Counted from the first letter of the stretch, positions 32,960 to 43,881 are shown. The stretch: DNA of 64,000 nt from Ectobius pallidus (GCA_964059195.1 CAXKWD010000006.1:7184530-7248529); one strand, 5' to 3'. Numbers and translations: made by a program. Notes: generated by a model not told the origin, from the sequence alone.

Positions 32960-33845
32960 TAGGCATAATTCGGGTTGATGAAAATGTTCTTAAAATGCGG
33001 ATGTCCTTATGTTACACCAACCATCACACTGCAGACTTCAAGAAACAAAAAAAATCTTCATCTGCAGTGTGATGGTTGGAGTAACATAAGGAATGAGTCT
33101 ATTATCAACTTTGTTATTTCAAAACCAGAACCATTTTATGTAGATTTTAAAATGACCAAAAGTGAAAGACACAATGCCGAGTATTTTGCAGAGCTCATTG
33201 GATCAGTGATTGAGAATTATGTACCTGACAGATATTTAATGGTCATTGCTGACAATGCTGCATGAAGGCAGCTTTATCATTGGTGAAGGAAAAGTATCCA
33301 CACATTGTACCATTGTATTGCTCACCTCCTTCATTTATTGTGTTCAGACATTTTATGTTGCCAAACTGTTAAAAGTTTCTTTGGTGAAGTAATTGGAATT
33401 GTAAAGACGATAAAAAACAGTCACATTTTACAAGCAATATTTGATGAAATATCATCTGAAAAAGATTCAAGGGCCGAATTGCTCTGAAGTTGCCTGGAAA
33501 GACAAGATGGGGAAGCCACCTTTTTAGTTTACACAGTTTGCAATCAAATAAAGTGGTGCTACAATATTGGCTGTTAATGAAAATGCTGACTTTGAACCAA
33601 ACATGAAAAGAAAACTTCTTGATGATGGGGTGTTTTGGGTCAAAATCGAGAAGATGATAGATTAGCTTACACCAATTGTACATCTCATCACTGCAATTGA
33701 ATCCAATGAACCACAAATCCACAGAGTTGTAAGAAAGTTGGATGATTTGGAGAAAAGTTTGGCCCAAAACTTGCCATTTTCGCCCCTTCAGAAGGCTGAA
33801 GAAAAAAAGATCATAAATAAATTCAAGGAAAGAAAAGAACCAGGG
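32960..33845 (+). pseudogene. hAT transposase fragment
   Basis: Reads FLKCGCPYVTPTI, then LQCDGWSNIRNESIINFVIS (the hAT block carrying the first catalytic Asp), ERHNAEYFAELI, LMVIADNAA (second Asp region), KYPHIVPLYC with a small insertion, then IAHLLHLLCSDIL, VKSFFGEVI and TRWGSHLFSL one frame over. Similarity persists to RRVVRKLDDLEKS near 33760. Stops at 33263, 33485 and later, plus several frame changes, inactivate it. The N-terminal zinc finger and C-terminal dimerisation region are missing. An inverted duplication of its own sequence lies at 33005-33091. Confidence 0.85.
33005..33091 (+). repeat. 31-bp inverted duplication (hairpin) in hAT ORF
   Basis: Left arm 33005-33035 and right arm 33061-33091 are reverse complements with one mismatch, separated by 25 bp. 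The right arm encodes the conserved LQCDGWSNIR; the left arm is its mirror copy and replaces normal coding sequence. Confidence 0.95.
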
Positions 33846-34318
33846 CATTTTTATATTATTAATTACCTCATTTTCATTGTTAACTATGTGAAAACCCAGT
33901 AAAACATCGTAAAATATTTAATATGTAATTAATCTCTGTTCATTTCTTATGTTTTAATATTTGAACTTCTAAGAGTTTTTTAGTTTTATTTAACCTAATC
34001 ATGATTCAATTTAAGTATTATTTAACAACTAATTGTCACTTTATGTAACAAATATGTACCTCTGAGTTATCTTGCTCGTAAATCATAAATTCCCTATATT
34101 TTAATTTAGCAGTTTTGGAGTTTCATTTACCTAATCATGATTAAATTTTAGAATTATTTAACAATTATTTGTTACTTTTCATAATAAATAGGTGTCTTTG
34201 ATTTATCTTGCTTGTAAATCATAAATTCCCGGGAATTTATGAATTTTGGGAATATTTCCGGAAACATTCCCTGGGAATATTTCCTCAAGTTTAAATTCCC
34301 GGGAATTTTACATCACTA

Positions 34319-34326
34319 CATGTGAC
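34319..34326 (+). repeat. hAT target-site duplication, right
   Basis: CATGTGAC; see the left copy. Confidence 0.75.
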
Positions 34327-34367
34327 ACACACACACACACACACAGTGTTATTATTATTATTATTAT
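34323..34367 (+). repeat. (AC)n then (TTA)n microsatellites
   Basis: About ten AC units followed by about six TTA units, directly after the hAT element and 18 bp before an exon acceptor. Confidence 0.9.
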
Positions 34368-34384
34368 CCTCCTTAATATTTCAG

Positions 34385-34673
34385 CTCGGAAGCATCAACT
34401 ATTATGGTATCTGGGTTATACCCCAAACTTCAAGATTACATCGAAAATCTTTATGATGTACAACAGGTTCAAGCCCCTCCGCAGGTCCCCTGTGGACATT
34501 CAAACCATGAAGGGAGAATAGAGGATATGCACTCCTCTGTTTTTCACAGCATTATGTGCAATGGTATCGTACAAAGTATGATGTGCTTGTACCCCACAGC
34601 CCAATACGAATTTATGTCATGGGGTAGGGAATGCCACTGTAACTGCGACATTTTTCTAACTAATGGCATAGAG
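34385..34673 (+). CDS. cysteine-rich exon 1 of a possible host gene
   Basis: Open between a consensus acceptor (TTAATATTTCAG) and donor (GAG then GTAAGC). It encodes about 96 residues: a leader (SEASTIMVSGLYPKLQDYIE), then PQVPCGHSN, RIEDMHSS, FHSIMCNG, EFMSWGRECHCNCDIFL and NGIE. The last 60 residues match the exon at 36218-36455. Six cysteines in paired positions suggest a secreted or extracellular disulphide-bonded module. The exon starts in phase 2 and ends in phase 0. No family recognised. Unlike the surrounding TE debris there is no stop or frameshift in either copy. Confidence 0.6.
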
Positions 34674-36217
34674 GTAAGCATTTTATGTTTTTCTTTCTTC
34701 TATTCTTTAAAGTTGTATATGCTTTATTAACTATTAACTGTTCATGTATGAGAATCGTTACCATAATGTAATATTAACACTATTGAGAAGACGATATCAC
34801 TATATAATATAATAATAAAATCAGGTAAACTGATGTAACAAAGTGCCAGTATGTTTTTGTTTAATCAGTTATGACTGCAATTATGATATGCAGAATATGT
34901 TTTTTTTTTTAAATTGATTTCCAAGTTAAGCTCCAGATTTATTCATTAAGCAGGGCTTACGGAAGAACAAAGGTCTACCATCTCGGCCACCTGGGTCATT
35001 TTAACGGTCTAGTTGGATAAGCGCATGTAAATCAATATGTTTTTTGTCATAGCTACCTGTATTTTAATTTCCAAGGCCTTATAAGATAACAGTAAAACAA
35101 TAGGCTATGTTGTCAAGATAACTGATTTTCATTTTTTTAAATAAATTCTTTCGAATAAGTATATTACCATAAAATAGGCACTAAATTGAGCATTACTCCG
35201 AAACAGGTAAACCGATTTTATCCATTATGAATAGACGTCTTCCCATGGACATTATAAATGTGTATACAAAGTTTCATAAAAATCCGGTAAAGCGTGTTTG
35301 AGTTACCGCGTCTTTAAAATATACACTAAATTGGGTTTTACTCCGGTACCGGTCAACAGATTAGGTTCAAATTCAATAGGGCACTTCTCATGGACGTCAT
35401 AAATTGGTATACCAAGTTTCATGGAAATCCGATACAGCGTATTTGAGCGATGGCGCCTTTCTATTAGAAAGGCGCCATAATCTATTAAAATAGGCACTAA
35501 ATTGGGCATTACTCCGGTACCGGTGAACCGATTTGGTTCAATATCAATAGGGTTCTTCCCATGGACATTATAAATGTGTTTTCCAAGTTTCATGAAAATC
35601 CGAAAAAGCGTATTTGAGTTATGGTGCGTACAGACACACGGACAGACAGACATTTTTTCGTCCACCACACAATCTCATAAAGTACCATACTGGCACTTAA
35701 TAATAAAAAATGGTTCACATACTATTAAATGTGATAGAGGCTGTTGTTTAGAAATAAATGACTATTATCAAGTTATGTTAAATATTATGATATAGTTTAT
35801 TTAAGAAAATGTTAAGATAATGTTGGTCATATACGAGAGGGAGAGGAGAGATGTCCTTTGACAATGTAAGTGATTTTTTATTTAAAAACATAACGTCTGT
35901 ATGGTAACATGAGAGTGAGAAATAAAATATTCCAAGAAGACAATACGATTTTATGTTCAGGAATTTCTTTCTTTCTTTTTTTAAACTTCTACCTAAGTTA
36001 ATGTGCATAAACGAATGTACCTAGGTATAAAGAAATTCTACATCCTCTAGAACCATAAAAAGCTATATCAATTGTATACAGAATGTAATAAGTATTTCTT
36101 GTCCCTTTTAAAATTCTATATGGATATATATAATTGGAAAATATGAAGTCTTTCATAAGTTGATTTCTTATTACAAAATACAAAAACCTTGCAAAAGCCA
36201 TGCCATTTTTATTTCAG
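34674..36217. other. intron-like spacer between homologous exons
   Basis: Bounded by a GTAAGC donor and an ATTTCAG acceptor. AT-rich, with the tandem repeat block at 35155-35655 and no other exon recognised. Confidence 0.5.
35155..35655 (+). repeat. three degenerate units of about 150 bp
   Basis: Each unit has a start like GGCACTAAATTGGGCATTAC, then CCGGTACCGG, CCCATGGACATTATAAAT, AAGTTTCATGAAAATCCG and GCGTATTTGAGTTA. The last unit ends in an ACAGACAGAC tail and CGTCCACCAC. Similar units are scattered through many invertebrate genomes. The minus-strand open frame here only reflects the repeat. Confidence 0.85.
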
Positions 36218-36455
36218 GTCCGATGCATCAACAATTGCTTTTCAGCTTCCACGTGCCGTACCTCAGGTTGAATGCGGGCATACGAACATTGGAGACCGCA
36301 TAGAGGATTGCAATTCCCCCCTTTTTCACTCTATAAACTGTGATGGACAAATGCATATAACTGTATCCACCTTCAGTACACCTGAAAGAGACTTCATGAC
36401 GTGGGGAACGTATTGTCACCGAGGCTGTGACATTTATTTAAATAAAGGAATAGAG
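36218..36455 (+). CDS. cysteine-rich exon 2, homologue of exon 1
   Basis: Starts after TTTTTATTTCAG and ends GAG before GTAAGT. It encodes SDASTIAFQLPRAVPQVECG, then GDRIEDCNSPLFHSINCDG, ERDFMTWGTYCHRGCDIYL and NKGIE. It shares the C-G-H-x-N, R-I-E-D, F-H-S-I-x-C, F-M-x-W-G-x-x-C, C-D-I and G-I-E positions with exon 1. With this acceptor both exons enter in phase 2 and leave in phase 0, so they cannot be joined in frame; an alternative acceptor TTGCTTTTCAG at 36235-36245 makes exon 2 a 210-nt phase-0 exon that can follow exon 1. No stop, so this looks like conserved coding sequence. Confidence 0.6.
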
Positions 36456-36896
36456 GTAAGTTTTTTCTTCTTTTTTCGTTAAAATTATGATTATGATTAT
36501 AATTAGAAAAATAATACCCAAATAGCGCCCATTAACGCTAATTAATAACATTGACACACTAAGACGCCATAGCCAAACAAACTGACCAAACCAAATAGGA
36601 AATTGGAACAAGTTGTTCACAACTGAGGGTACCCAGTCACTGCTAGGCAGTACCCCCTAGCCATCGACGGGGCCCCAGTTTAAACTACTTCAATTTCCTC
36701 AACACTGACATAACCGCTCTGAATAAATCCCAGATACACAGCAACCCAGGACAAATAAGGTTGCCATTAACACACAATACATAAGTCAAAATTCACTAAT
36801 AAAACACGGCATATAACGAACAAAATAACAACAAATAACTGCCGTATATCGAAATAAGGAAAGACGCCCCCACATCAGGCTCCCCGGAACCACAGG
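36456..36896. other. presumed 5' UTR of the LINE
   Basis: No open frame; leads into LINE ORF1. The exact 5' end of the LINE and any target duplication were not resolved. Confidence 0.4.
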
Positions 36897-37983
36897 ATGA
36901 GTTTGAGCAAATGCCAACGGCAAATCCTGAGGATAATAGAACACTTGCGGAATTATGGGGAAATCATACTCAAAGAAAAGAGCATCTCTAACAACAACAA
37001 ACACACCCTATATCGCTGCCTAGGCAAGGCGCTCGACATTCAAGCGCAATGGGTGGCAAAAATAGCTGTACTTGAGACCGAAATTAGAAGCCTACAAAAG
37101 GAAAAGGAAGAGAGGAAGCAAAAGCAGAAAAAACAAAAACAAACAAATCAAGCACAGAGATCGCCCGCTTCGTATGCTACCATCGCATCGCGAATAGCGC
37201 TTCCCCCCCCCTCCACCAGCACCTGCGAACACCCCTAAACCAACATACACGGTAGTTTTCGATGCCCCTGATAGCCTAGTCCAAAATGCAGATGAAATGC
37301 GCGAAATGCTACGGGACAAAGTTGACCCCGTGGAAGAAGGATGGAAGGTTACGGCGATTAGGAGGACAAGGCAGTAAAAAATTATAGTAGAGGCGCCATC
37401 CGAGAAAGAGAGAAGCAAAATACTTGAGTGCAAAGCATTAAAAGACAGTGGAATCAGAGTGCAGAAGACGATTAAACTACAACCAAGGGTGAGAATCCAT
37501 AATGCACCTACGGACAAAAATGAAAACCAAGTCTTAGAAGCCATACACCATCAAAACATTGAAGGCACTAACTATGAAACATTCTGCCGACAAATCAAAC
37601 TAGTCATCAAAATAGGCAAAAATAATCCTAAGGACACCTGGGTCTATGAAATCGAGCCGGAACTATGAAAACAACTAATAGCCAACTCAGCCGTATATAT
37701 TGGGTTTAACAGATGCAGAATCGAGGATAACTTACATCTCACCAAATGCTACAAGTGTCAAAGACTTGGGCATATTGCAGACAAATGTCAGGAGAAAGAA
37801 GACACATGCAGCAAATGTGCCGCTACAGGACATAGCCATAAGCAATGCACAGCTAACCAAGTCAAATGCGCACCGTGCAAACAACAAAATAAAAACCATG
37901 ACCACAGTTCTCTAGACCCAGATTGCCCGACATATATACAAGCTCTACAGAGACTACGAGAAATGACCAACTATGGCCAGTAA
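36897..37983 (+). pseudogene. LINE ORF1 (Gag-like, zinc knuckles)
   Basis: RNA-binding protein needed for retrotransposition. Starts MSLSKCQRQILRII, a helical and then charged coiled-coil-like region with a run of K, E and Q. A C-run at about 37203-37210 shifts the frame. The rest reads YTVVFDAPDSL, VRIHNAPTDKNE, and CRIEDNLHLTKCYKCQRLGH then CSKCAATGHSHKQC: two CCHC knuckles and a third CAPC piece. In-frame stops lie near 37375 (TAA) and 37666 (TGA). The normal stop (37981-37983) overlaps the ORF2 start. Confidence 0.85.
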
Positions 37984-40924
37984 AACAAACCTTAAAATAT
38001 GGCAAATAAACGCTGACCGCGCGCGAAACGTAACAGATCAAATAAGAAAACAAGCGTACGACTCAAAAGTTGACATAATCCTCATACAGGAGCCCTACGC
38101 ATACCACAATAACAAAATTACAGGATTCGCCACAACTGACATAATAGTTACAGGTAACACAACTGAAGAATACCCATGGGCGGGAGTCATAGTACTAAAT
38201 CCACAACTAACAGTAATAAATATGCCCCATAAAAGCACAGCACATGTAGCATGTGCAAAGATAATAACGCAATCAGGAGAATTTACAGTAGTCAGCGCTT
38301 ATCTGCAATATAATCTTACCTGTCACGAGATAGATAACATAATAGGCCAGCTAAGAAACATAGGCCTAAACTGAACCAAAGTAATTATCGGCATGGATTG
38401 CAATGGAAAATCGCCACTGTGGGGATGCCCCAATACAGACCAAAATGGCACCAAACTGGAGCAACTCATAGCAGAACAGGTCTGGTACGTCCTCAACGGC
38501 CAGGATATAACACCAACATATGAGACGCGACACCATGCGACAATAATTGACATTACACTTGTCTCCAGAGACCTCGATACCGTCAATAAACAACGCACTA
38601 ACTGAATTACCACCCCCTTACACACCACTAAACACCAAAAAGGACGTAGCTAAACACATTAAATTCTGAGAGCAGCGCACAGTGCTATACCACAAACTTA
38701 CCCCAGACCTAAGTCAAATGCCTGGTGGAATGACGATCTTACTAGACTAAAACAAATCACATATATGTTAAGAAGGGCTTATCAGAGAGCCCAGTACGAC
38801 ACAAAAGAACAAGCGTACAATGAATACAGACGGGCACAACGCACTTACACCACAGCCATTCATAAAGCACGCAGAGATAGCTGGGGACAATTCGTAACAG
38901 ATCAGAGTGCGATTAATACATGGGGTATCGCCTACAAACTCCAGGCTGATAAACTCAAACATCAAAAAGCCATTAGTTGCATTAAGAAGCCAGATGGCAC
39001 GATGGCAGAAGATTGGCAGGACATCACAGAAACGCTGATAGCTGATAGATGACGAAACAGGAGAAAATATAGAGCACCATGCCATCAGACAGGAAAACGA
39101 AACGCACTACGACGCCAACAACAACACTGATGATTTCGATTACCTAGACGTGCAAATAGCCCTGGAGAAAGCATCAAACCTTAGAGCCCCGGGCCCAGAC
39201 AAAATTATGTATGAATACTTCAAGAAGGGAGGGCCCCATATCATAACAGAACTAAAAATATCTACAATGCATGTCTTCGGCACCAAATGTTCCCTAAGAT
39301 ATGGAAAACAGGACTACTCACAACCATATTGAAATCACCAGAAAAGGATACTACTGACCCGACATCATACAGGCCAATCTGCCTCTTACCCACACTAGGC
39401 AAGACATTTGAAAGGCTAATATTGACCAGAACGGAACAACTATTGGAAAAAAGCTATGCCGAAACTCAACATGGCTTTCGTGCAAATCGCTCTACTGAGG
39501 ATGCCATAGTCCAACTCCAAAATAAAATCAGACAATCTGAATCAAAATTCGTACTGGGAATATTTATAGACATTCAGGGCGCCTTCGACAATGTATGGTG
39601 GCCCTATGCCCTAAACAGAATAAGAGCAATCGGCCCACCAGAAGACCTATTCTACATACTCAAAGACAGGAAAATAGTAATGCGAGATAAACATCACTAC
39701 ATAGAAAGAGCAGTCAACAAAGGATGCCCACAGGGCTCCGTTCTTGGGCCAAAAATTTGGAACCTTGTGGTCAATGAACTGTTGCTGGAACTACAAGCGG
39801 GGCAAGAAGCGGATGTGATAGCATTTGCTGATGATGTAGCTCTCCTAATACATGGAGACTCTCGGCGCCAACTCGAACGCAAAGCTCGGGAGGCAGTAAG
39901 TGTTGTAACTAACTGGACCACAAAGGCGAAAATGACCGTATCCCCAACAAAAACCAAAATGCTCTTACTCAAAGGTCAAGGCAAACTAGATCTACGACGA
40001 CCCCCACACATACCAATACATGGAATAGGAATTCCCCTTGTAACAGAACTTAAATACCTAGGAATAACACTGCAAGGAGGAAATAAGTTTGAAGCCCATG
40101 TCCAAAGAACTTGCGCGACTTCCAAAACACTCTTCGCAGCGTTAGGCAGATTGTCAGGACAGAAATGGGGATACAAGTACACAAATTACAAGCACTTATA
40201 CACAGCAATCTTCCAACCAATAGTTGCATATGCAGCGGCTGGCTGGGCCCCTTACATAAGTCAGACACAGAAAAACAAGCTCTTATCAGCCCAAAGGACA
40301 GTCTTAATCAGAACAATCAAAGCCTATTCCACCATACCAGCAGGAGCAACCACGGTCATTGCAGGAGTATTACCCATAGACCTACTACTAGAAGAACGAA
40401 CTTTACAATACAAAGTAAGACGACAACAACAAGTACAAATCTGGAACCGACTCATACAAGAACCAGACCACCAGAGGCTTCAAAAGGCAACACTGTACCA
40501 AGCAATAAAACATCAACAAACATACAAATGACAAGACAGATGGAGACACACACACAAAGGACTCACAACAAGAGACTACTTTCCGGATGTAAGAACACGA
40601 ATGAAGCAAAAATGGATCCTCCCGGACCATTACACCACTCAACTTCTCTCAGGACATGGCAACTTCGCTCATTATCTAGAACGATTCAGACAAATAGACG
40701 AATATCTATGCCTATGCGAAAACAGTGAGATTGATGCCATGTACCATGTCTTATACACATGTGCTAGGCACACAGAAGCAAGACTTAGACTACGAGAAGT
40801 GACAAACCAGACAAATGAAGTATGGCCCCCAGACCTCCCTTTCTGGACTAACAAGGAAGCCTACACTGCCTTTCGAGCTTTTGCCAGAGAGGTCTTCACC
40901 CAAAGAGAGAATGACATACACTAG
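37973..40924 (+). pseudogene. LINE ORF2 (endonuclease, RT, C-H tail)
   Basis: ATG at 37973 overlaps the end of ORF1. The AP-type endonuclease reads LKIWQINADRARN, IILIQEP, IIGMDCNGKSPLWG and a degraded SDH region; TGA stops fall at 38372 and 38603. A middle piece (38765-39052) is open. RT (39150-40528) has RAPGPDKI, YRPICLLPTLGK, QHGFRANRSTEDAI, FIDIQGAFDNV, GCPQGSVLGP and the catalytic FADDV (about 39822-39836), then KTKMLLLKG and ELKYLGITL. TGA at 40529 replaces a codon before QDRWRHTHKGLT. The tail has SGHGNFAHYLERF and a C-x-C-x-C/H cluster (CLCENSEIDAMYHVLYTC). Stops and frame changes at 39055 and 39290 make it inactive, though the RT core is intact. Confidence 0.9.
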
Positions 40925-40970
40925 AACAAGAGAACACCAAGCGCCCCGGGCTCACTACAGCTAGGCCTTT

Positions 40971-41172
40971 CACTTTCAAACTCCCCTTCCTGAGGCGGAG
41001 TTAAATTTTCTGCCTCATTAGTTCCTTTCTCGCTGTTAGCGTGGCACGCTTGTTGCGATTGTGATGCCATATTTTCATGTTGTTCCGTGCGTCCGCGAGC
41101 GAGTTACTGTGCAAGCCAGTACCTTGAGATTTTCTGTGTAGTGTGGTCGCTTGTTCCAGTTCTCCTGCTGTC
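40971..41172. other. putative 5' UTR exon of the downstream BESS-type gene
   Basis: GC-richer than the surroundings with several CpG. Ends in an ATG followed at once by GTAAGT (41173-41181). No other signal. Confidence 0.3.
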
Positions 41173-42115
41173 ATGGTAAGTACCGTCTGTCCGCCGACAT
41201 TTAATGTAATTATTCTTCGTAGCTGTGTATTGGTAAAACAGAAACCTTACCTAAATTTCTTTCAGTCGTGAAACCTCGAAGCTAGTGTTTCTATGTTACA
41301 TTCATTAGGAGCCATGAAGTGCACAGTGCAGGTTAGTTGTGTTCCAGAAGTTCTTGAACCTAATTTCATATTCAGTATTTGTTAATCGGAACAGCAATTC
41401 AGATTGCCAAGTCATAGTTTTTGTGAAAGATTTTCATGGAATAGTAGATATGGTAAAATATTGCTGTAGTTTCCTGTCCGCCATTTTGAGGATAGTGTCA
41501 GCTGATGCCTACGTGCGTATGTAACGTAAATTCCTTAATCTACGGGAACTTGGCCCCCAAACAACGAGGGAAGTTCCATCTCTCTTCAAATTCCTGTGCA
41601 ATATTTAGCCATCCAGTCAAAGTTTGTGGAACCTGAAAATATTTTTATTTTATTTTAAAGGTAATTCAGTTGGATACATACCAGCTGTGGGACGAGAGTG
41701 GAGTGCTGGCTGTGCATGAGGAGGGAGGAACTCAACCCCCACCACTAGCAGAAGCAAGCCCGGTACAGACTGATCTACTACAAGAACAGCAGCAGTTGGG
41801 AAATGGTAAATACATATGCATATTATATTTGTGAACTCTAGGTTTCATAAAAATGTTAATATACTGTAATATAAATTATTATTTCTAGTTGGATCAAGAA
41901 AGCGGAAGAGGAAGACATCCCTAGAGGATGAAGTGCTTAGCAGAGCTTTGCAGCTGCTTCATCTAGCAGCGACAACAGCCCAGATGATGAGTTCGTGAGA
42001 TTTATTGCCACGGAACTAAAATCGATGCATATGGGGAGAATTAAACTTCTCTTGAAGCACAACATCCAGAAGCTTGTGATGGAAAGCCAGATGGAGCTGC
42101 TGGCCAATAAATAAA
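41173..42115 (+). pseudogene. BESS/Myb-type accessory protein, three exons
   Basis: Exon 1 supplies ATG then GTAAGT (intron 41176-41660). Exon 2 (41661-41805) reads VIQLDTYQLWDESG then a proline- and glutamine-rich acidic stretch. Exon 3 starts after TTATTTCTAG at 41889: GSRKRKRKTSLEDEVLSRAL, a basic nuclear-localisation-like run, and after a one-base slip near 41955 SSDNSPDDEFVRFIATEL then IKLLLKHNIQKLVME, a BESS-like helical motif. It ends at TAA (42113-42115) overlapping AATAAA. The N-terminal Myb/MADF DNA-binding domain usual in such proteins is absent. Proteins like this often are the second gene of Harbinger elements, and Harbinger remnants surround it; that link is inference. Confidence 0.45.
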
Positions 42116-42205
42116 AATTGTTTTCCTGGGCGAGAGCCATTTCTCCTTAACATTCCAATTTTCCTTTTTTGGAAATCAACACATCATTAAATCTCTAGCA
42201 AGAGT

Positions 42206-42643
42206 GAGATCAGAAATATACACACTAAACTTCACTAAAAGGTATATTTACCCAGGATTTATATAGGCCAAACCAAAAGGAATTTAGATACAAGGAGAAA
42301 ACAGTTTAGGAACATTAAGAACAAACAAATTGAAAAATCCGCTTTGGCAATGCATTTCTGGGAAGTAGGCCATGAAATTGAAAATTAAATTACACTACTA
42401 AAACAAGTTGAAAAACCAATAGATCTTTTAGTTTGGGAAAAAATATTCATTAAAAAGAACCGAAAAAATCTCTTAAACTTCGACACTTCAGTTGGTATAC
42501 AAGGAACTTTGATCGACACGTTCATTCACCCGCTACTAGAGGACCAGTCAGAATCAGCTGGTGATGGTGGGAAGACCCACTGAAATGATCATCCTGGGTA
42601 AATATACCTTCTGGTGAAGTTTAGCGTGTATATTTTCGATCTC
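42206..42643 (+). pseudogene. Penelope-like element GIY-YIG region with inverted flanks
   Basis: The frame starting near 42256 reads IYIGQTKRNLDTRRKQF, then KSALAMHFWEVGHEIEN, a stop, and LLKQVEKPIDLLVWEKIFI and NFDTSVGIQG. The GIY-YIG endonuclease core (Y-I-G-Q-T, H-x-x-E-x-G-H, W-E-K-I-F-I) is characteristic of Penelope retroelements; GIY is replaced by IYIG with no preceding G. The block lies between two 53-bp imperfect inverted repeats (42206-42258 and 42591-42643). The RT is absent. Confidence 0.75.
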
Positions 42644-42714
42644 AATCTTGCTACATATATCAACACTTCACAGTAGATTTCCATCTAATATTAATATTGA
42701 CATCATTAAATGTT

Positions 42715-42925
42715 CGTACTTTCGTTAAAATAATTTATTAAGAGACGAACCTAGTCATATTTTAAACTTTTTCATGTATTTTTGCCTACTTTCAATTCAT
42801 TTTTATTACACATAAAACACGCCAACCATATTATGGTTCTGAGCGAAGCGGGATGCCAACTCTCCTTGTATAATGCCGCAGCAGGCGAGGTGCCTTGTAC
42901 CTACCTCTGCATTAAGATAAGTTGT
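42715..42925 (+). repeat. Penelope-associated repeat, copy 1
   Basis: Shares with 50140-50350 a block including AAAACACGCCAACCATATTA and TCTGAGC-AAGC-GGATG, and an upstream GACGAAC/GTGAAACGAGTC-type motif. Probably the terminal repeat of a Penelope-like family because copy 1 lies just past the GIY-YIG region. Confidence 0.65.
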
Positions 42926-43279
42926 CTGCAGATAATCTAAATAATCCATAATTCTAACCACATAGTTAAGCGCGCTAAGCGGAGGCTGCAGCCGTAGCGA
43001 AGCACCCTTGCATTTTCGAGTAATGTAGTAGTCGTATTCATCAACCTGATACCCAGAATTCTTAGTCAGGTCGATAACATGGCCGTCAGTTATATGATAT
43101 TATCATGAATTACGTATTTTAAGGTATGAGTATTGCAGGATGTATTCTTATATATTAACAAATGTCACAACCTAATTATAATTCTTGCACCTAGGGACAC
43201 ATTTTTAAAATTTTGTTTCCTAAAATTAAAACTGTAATGCTAAGGAGATATGGCAGAGACAGGTTATGAATGGTTCAGT
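42926..43279. other. unassigned spacer
   Basis: Nothing recognised. Confidence 0.3.
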
Positions 43280-43880
43280 TGCAGTAATTCCAGTTATAGT
43301 GGCGCCCCACCATAAAATTGAATGAAAACGTAATCTCAAGATCGAAGTCGGCAAAGTACCTTGGAATATACATGGATGAAAACTGCAGATTCAAACCCCA
43401 TGTGGAGATGGCGTGTCTTAAGGGTGAGAAGATAATGATGAAACTCGCCAATATTGGAATGAGGAAGTTCAAAGTTAATCTGCAAACAGTTAAGACGTAC
43501 CATAGTGCTATCTTAGCAGCCATTGTTGGGTATGGGGCTGCAGTTTGGGCTCATAAAGCCAATGAAGTGTATGTTGAAAGAATGCTTAGGAGATCCCAAA
43601 GCAAAATTCTGATAAGGTTCACCGGTGCATTTAGAACAACTCCAACTCTCGCTCTGCTTGTGGCCGCTGGTATATGGCCTCTCGACCTCCTTGTTAGGTG
43701 GAAGGGAGCCATGTACTGGAGGAAGAAGAAAAGAATGGATAAAATTGAGAGTATTGTGGGTCTCCAAACTCTGGATAAAACCAGAATTAGGAGACACCTC
43801 ATACACGAGTGCAGGAGGAATGGACCGCGGTAGAGGCGGGAGCTAGGACCAGAGAATACTTCCCGAACATCCACGATTAG
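43280..43880 (+). pseudogene. R1/LOA-type LINE RT C-terminal fragment
   Basis: Reads AKYLGIYMDENCRFKPHVEM, then KTYHSAILAAIVGYGAAVWA, RRSQSKILIRFTGAFRTTPT and ALLVAAGIWPLDLLV, and one frame over TREYFPNIHD. These are the post-catalytic RT thumb blocks of R1/LOA LINEs. The catalytic palm is missing; the open frame stops at 43833 but similarity runs on to about 43880 in a second frame, ending exactly where ankyrin-like sequence begins. Confidence 0.8.
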
Positions 43881-43881
43881 T

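Larger units (their letters stand above)
29971..34318 (+). mobile_element. hAT transposon, decayed
   Basis: Ends are inverted: the left begins TAGTGATGTGGGCC and the right, reversed, TAGTGATGTAAAATTCC. Both ends carry subterminal repeats of GGGAATATTTCC and CCCGGGAATTT. An 8-bp duplication with one mismatch flanks it. The interior contains a hAT transposase relic at 32.96-33.85 kb and a second nested element at 30.3-31.8 kb. Confidence 0.85.
36480..40970 (+). mobile_element. R1-clade LINE, nearly full length
   Basis: Contains ORF1 (zinc-knuckle gag) and ORF2 (endonuclease, RT and C-terminal C-H motif) in that order, overlapping by 11 bp. The overlap and domain order are typical of R1-clade elements, which include rDNA- and telomere-specific families; no target repeat was recognised here. 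Frameshifts and stops make it defective. Confidence 0.85.

Noticed and set aside
35303..35668. Minus-strand 121-codon open frame
   Set aside because: It follows the tandem repeat units and its internal repetition mirrors them; no coding evidence.
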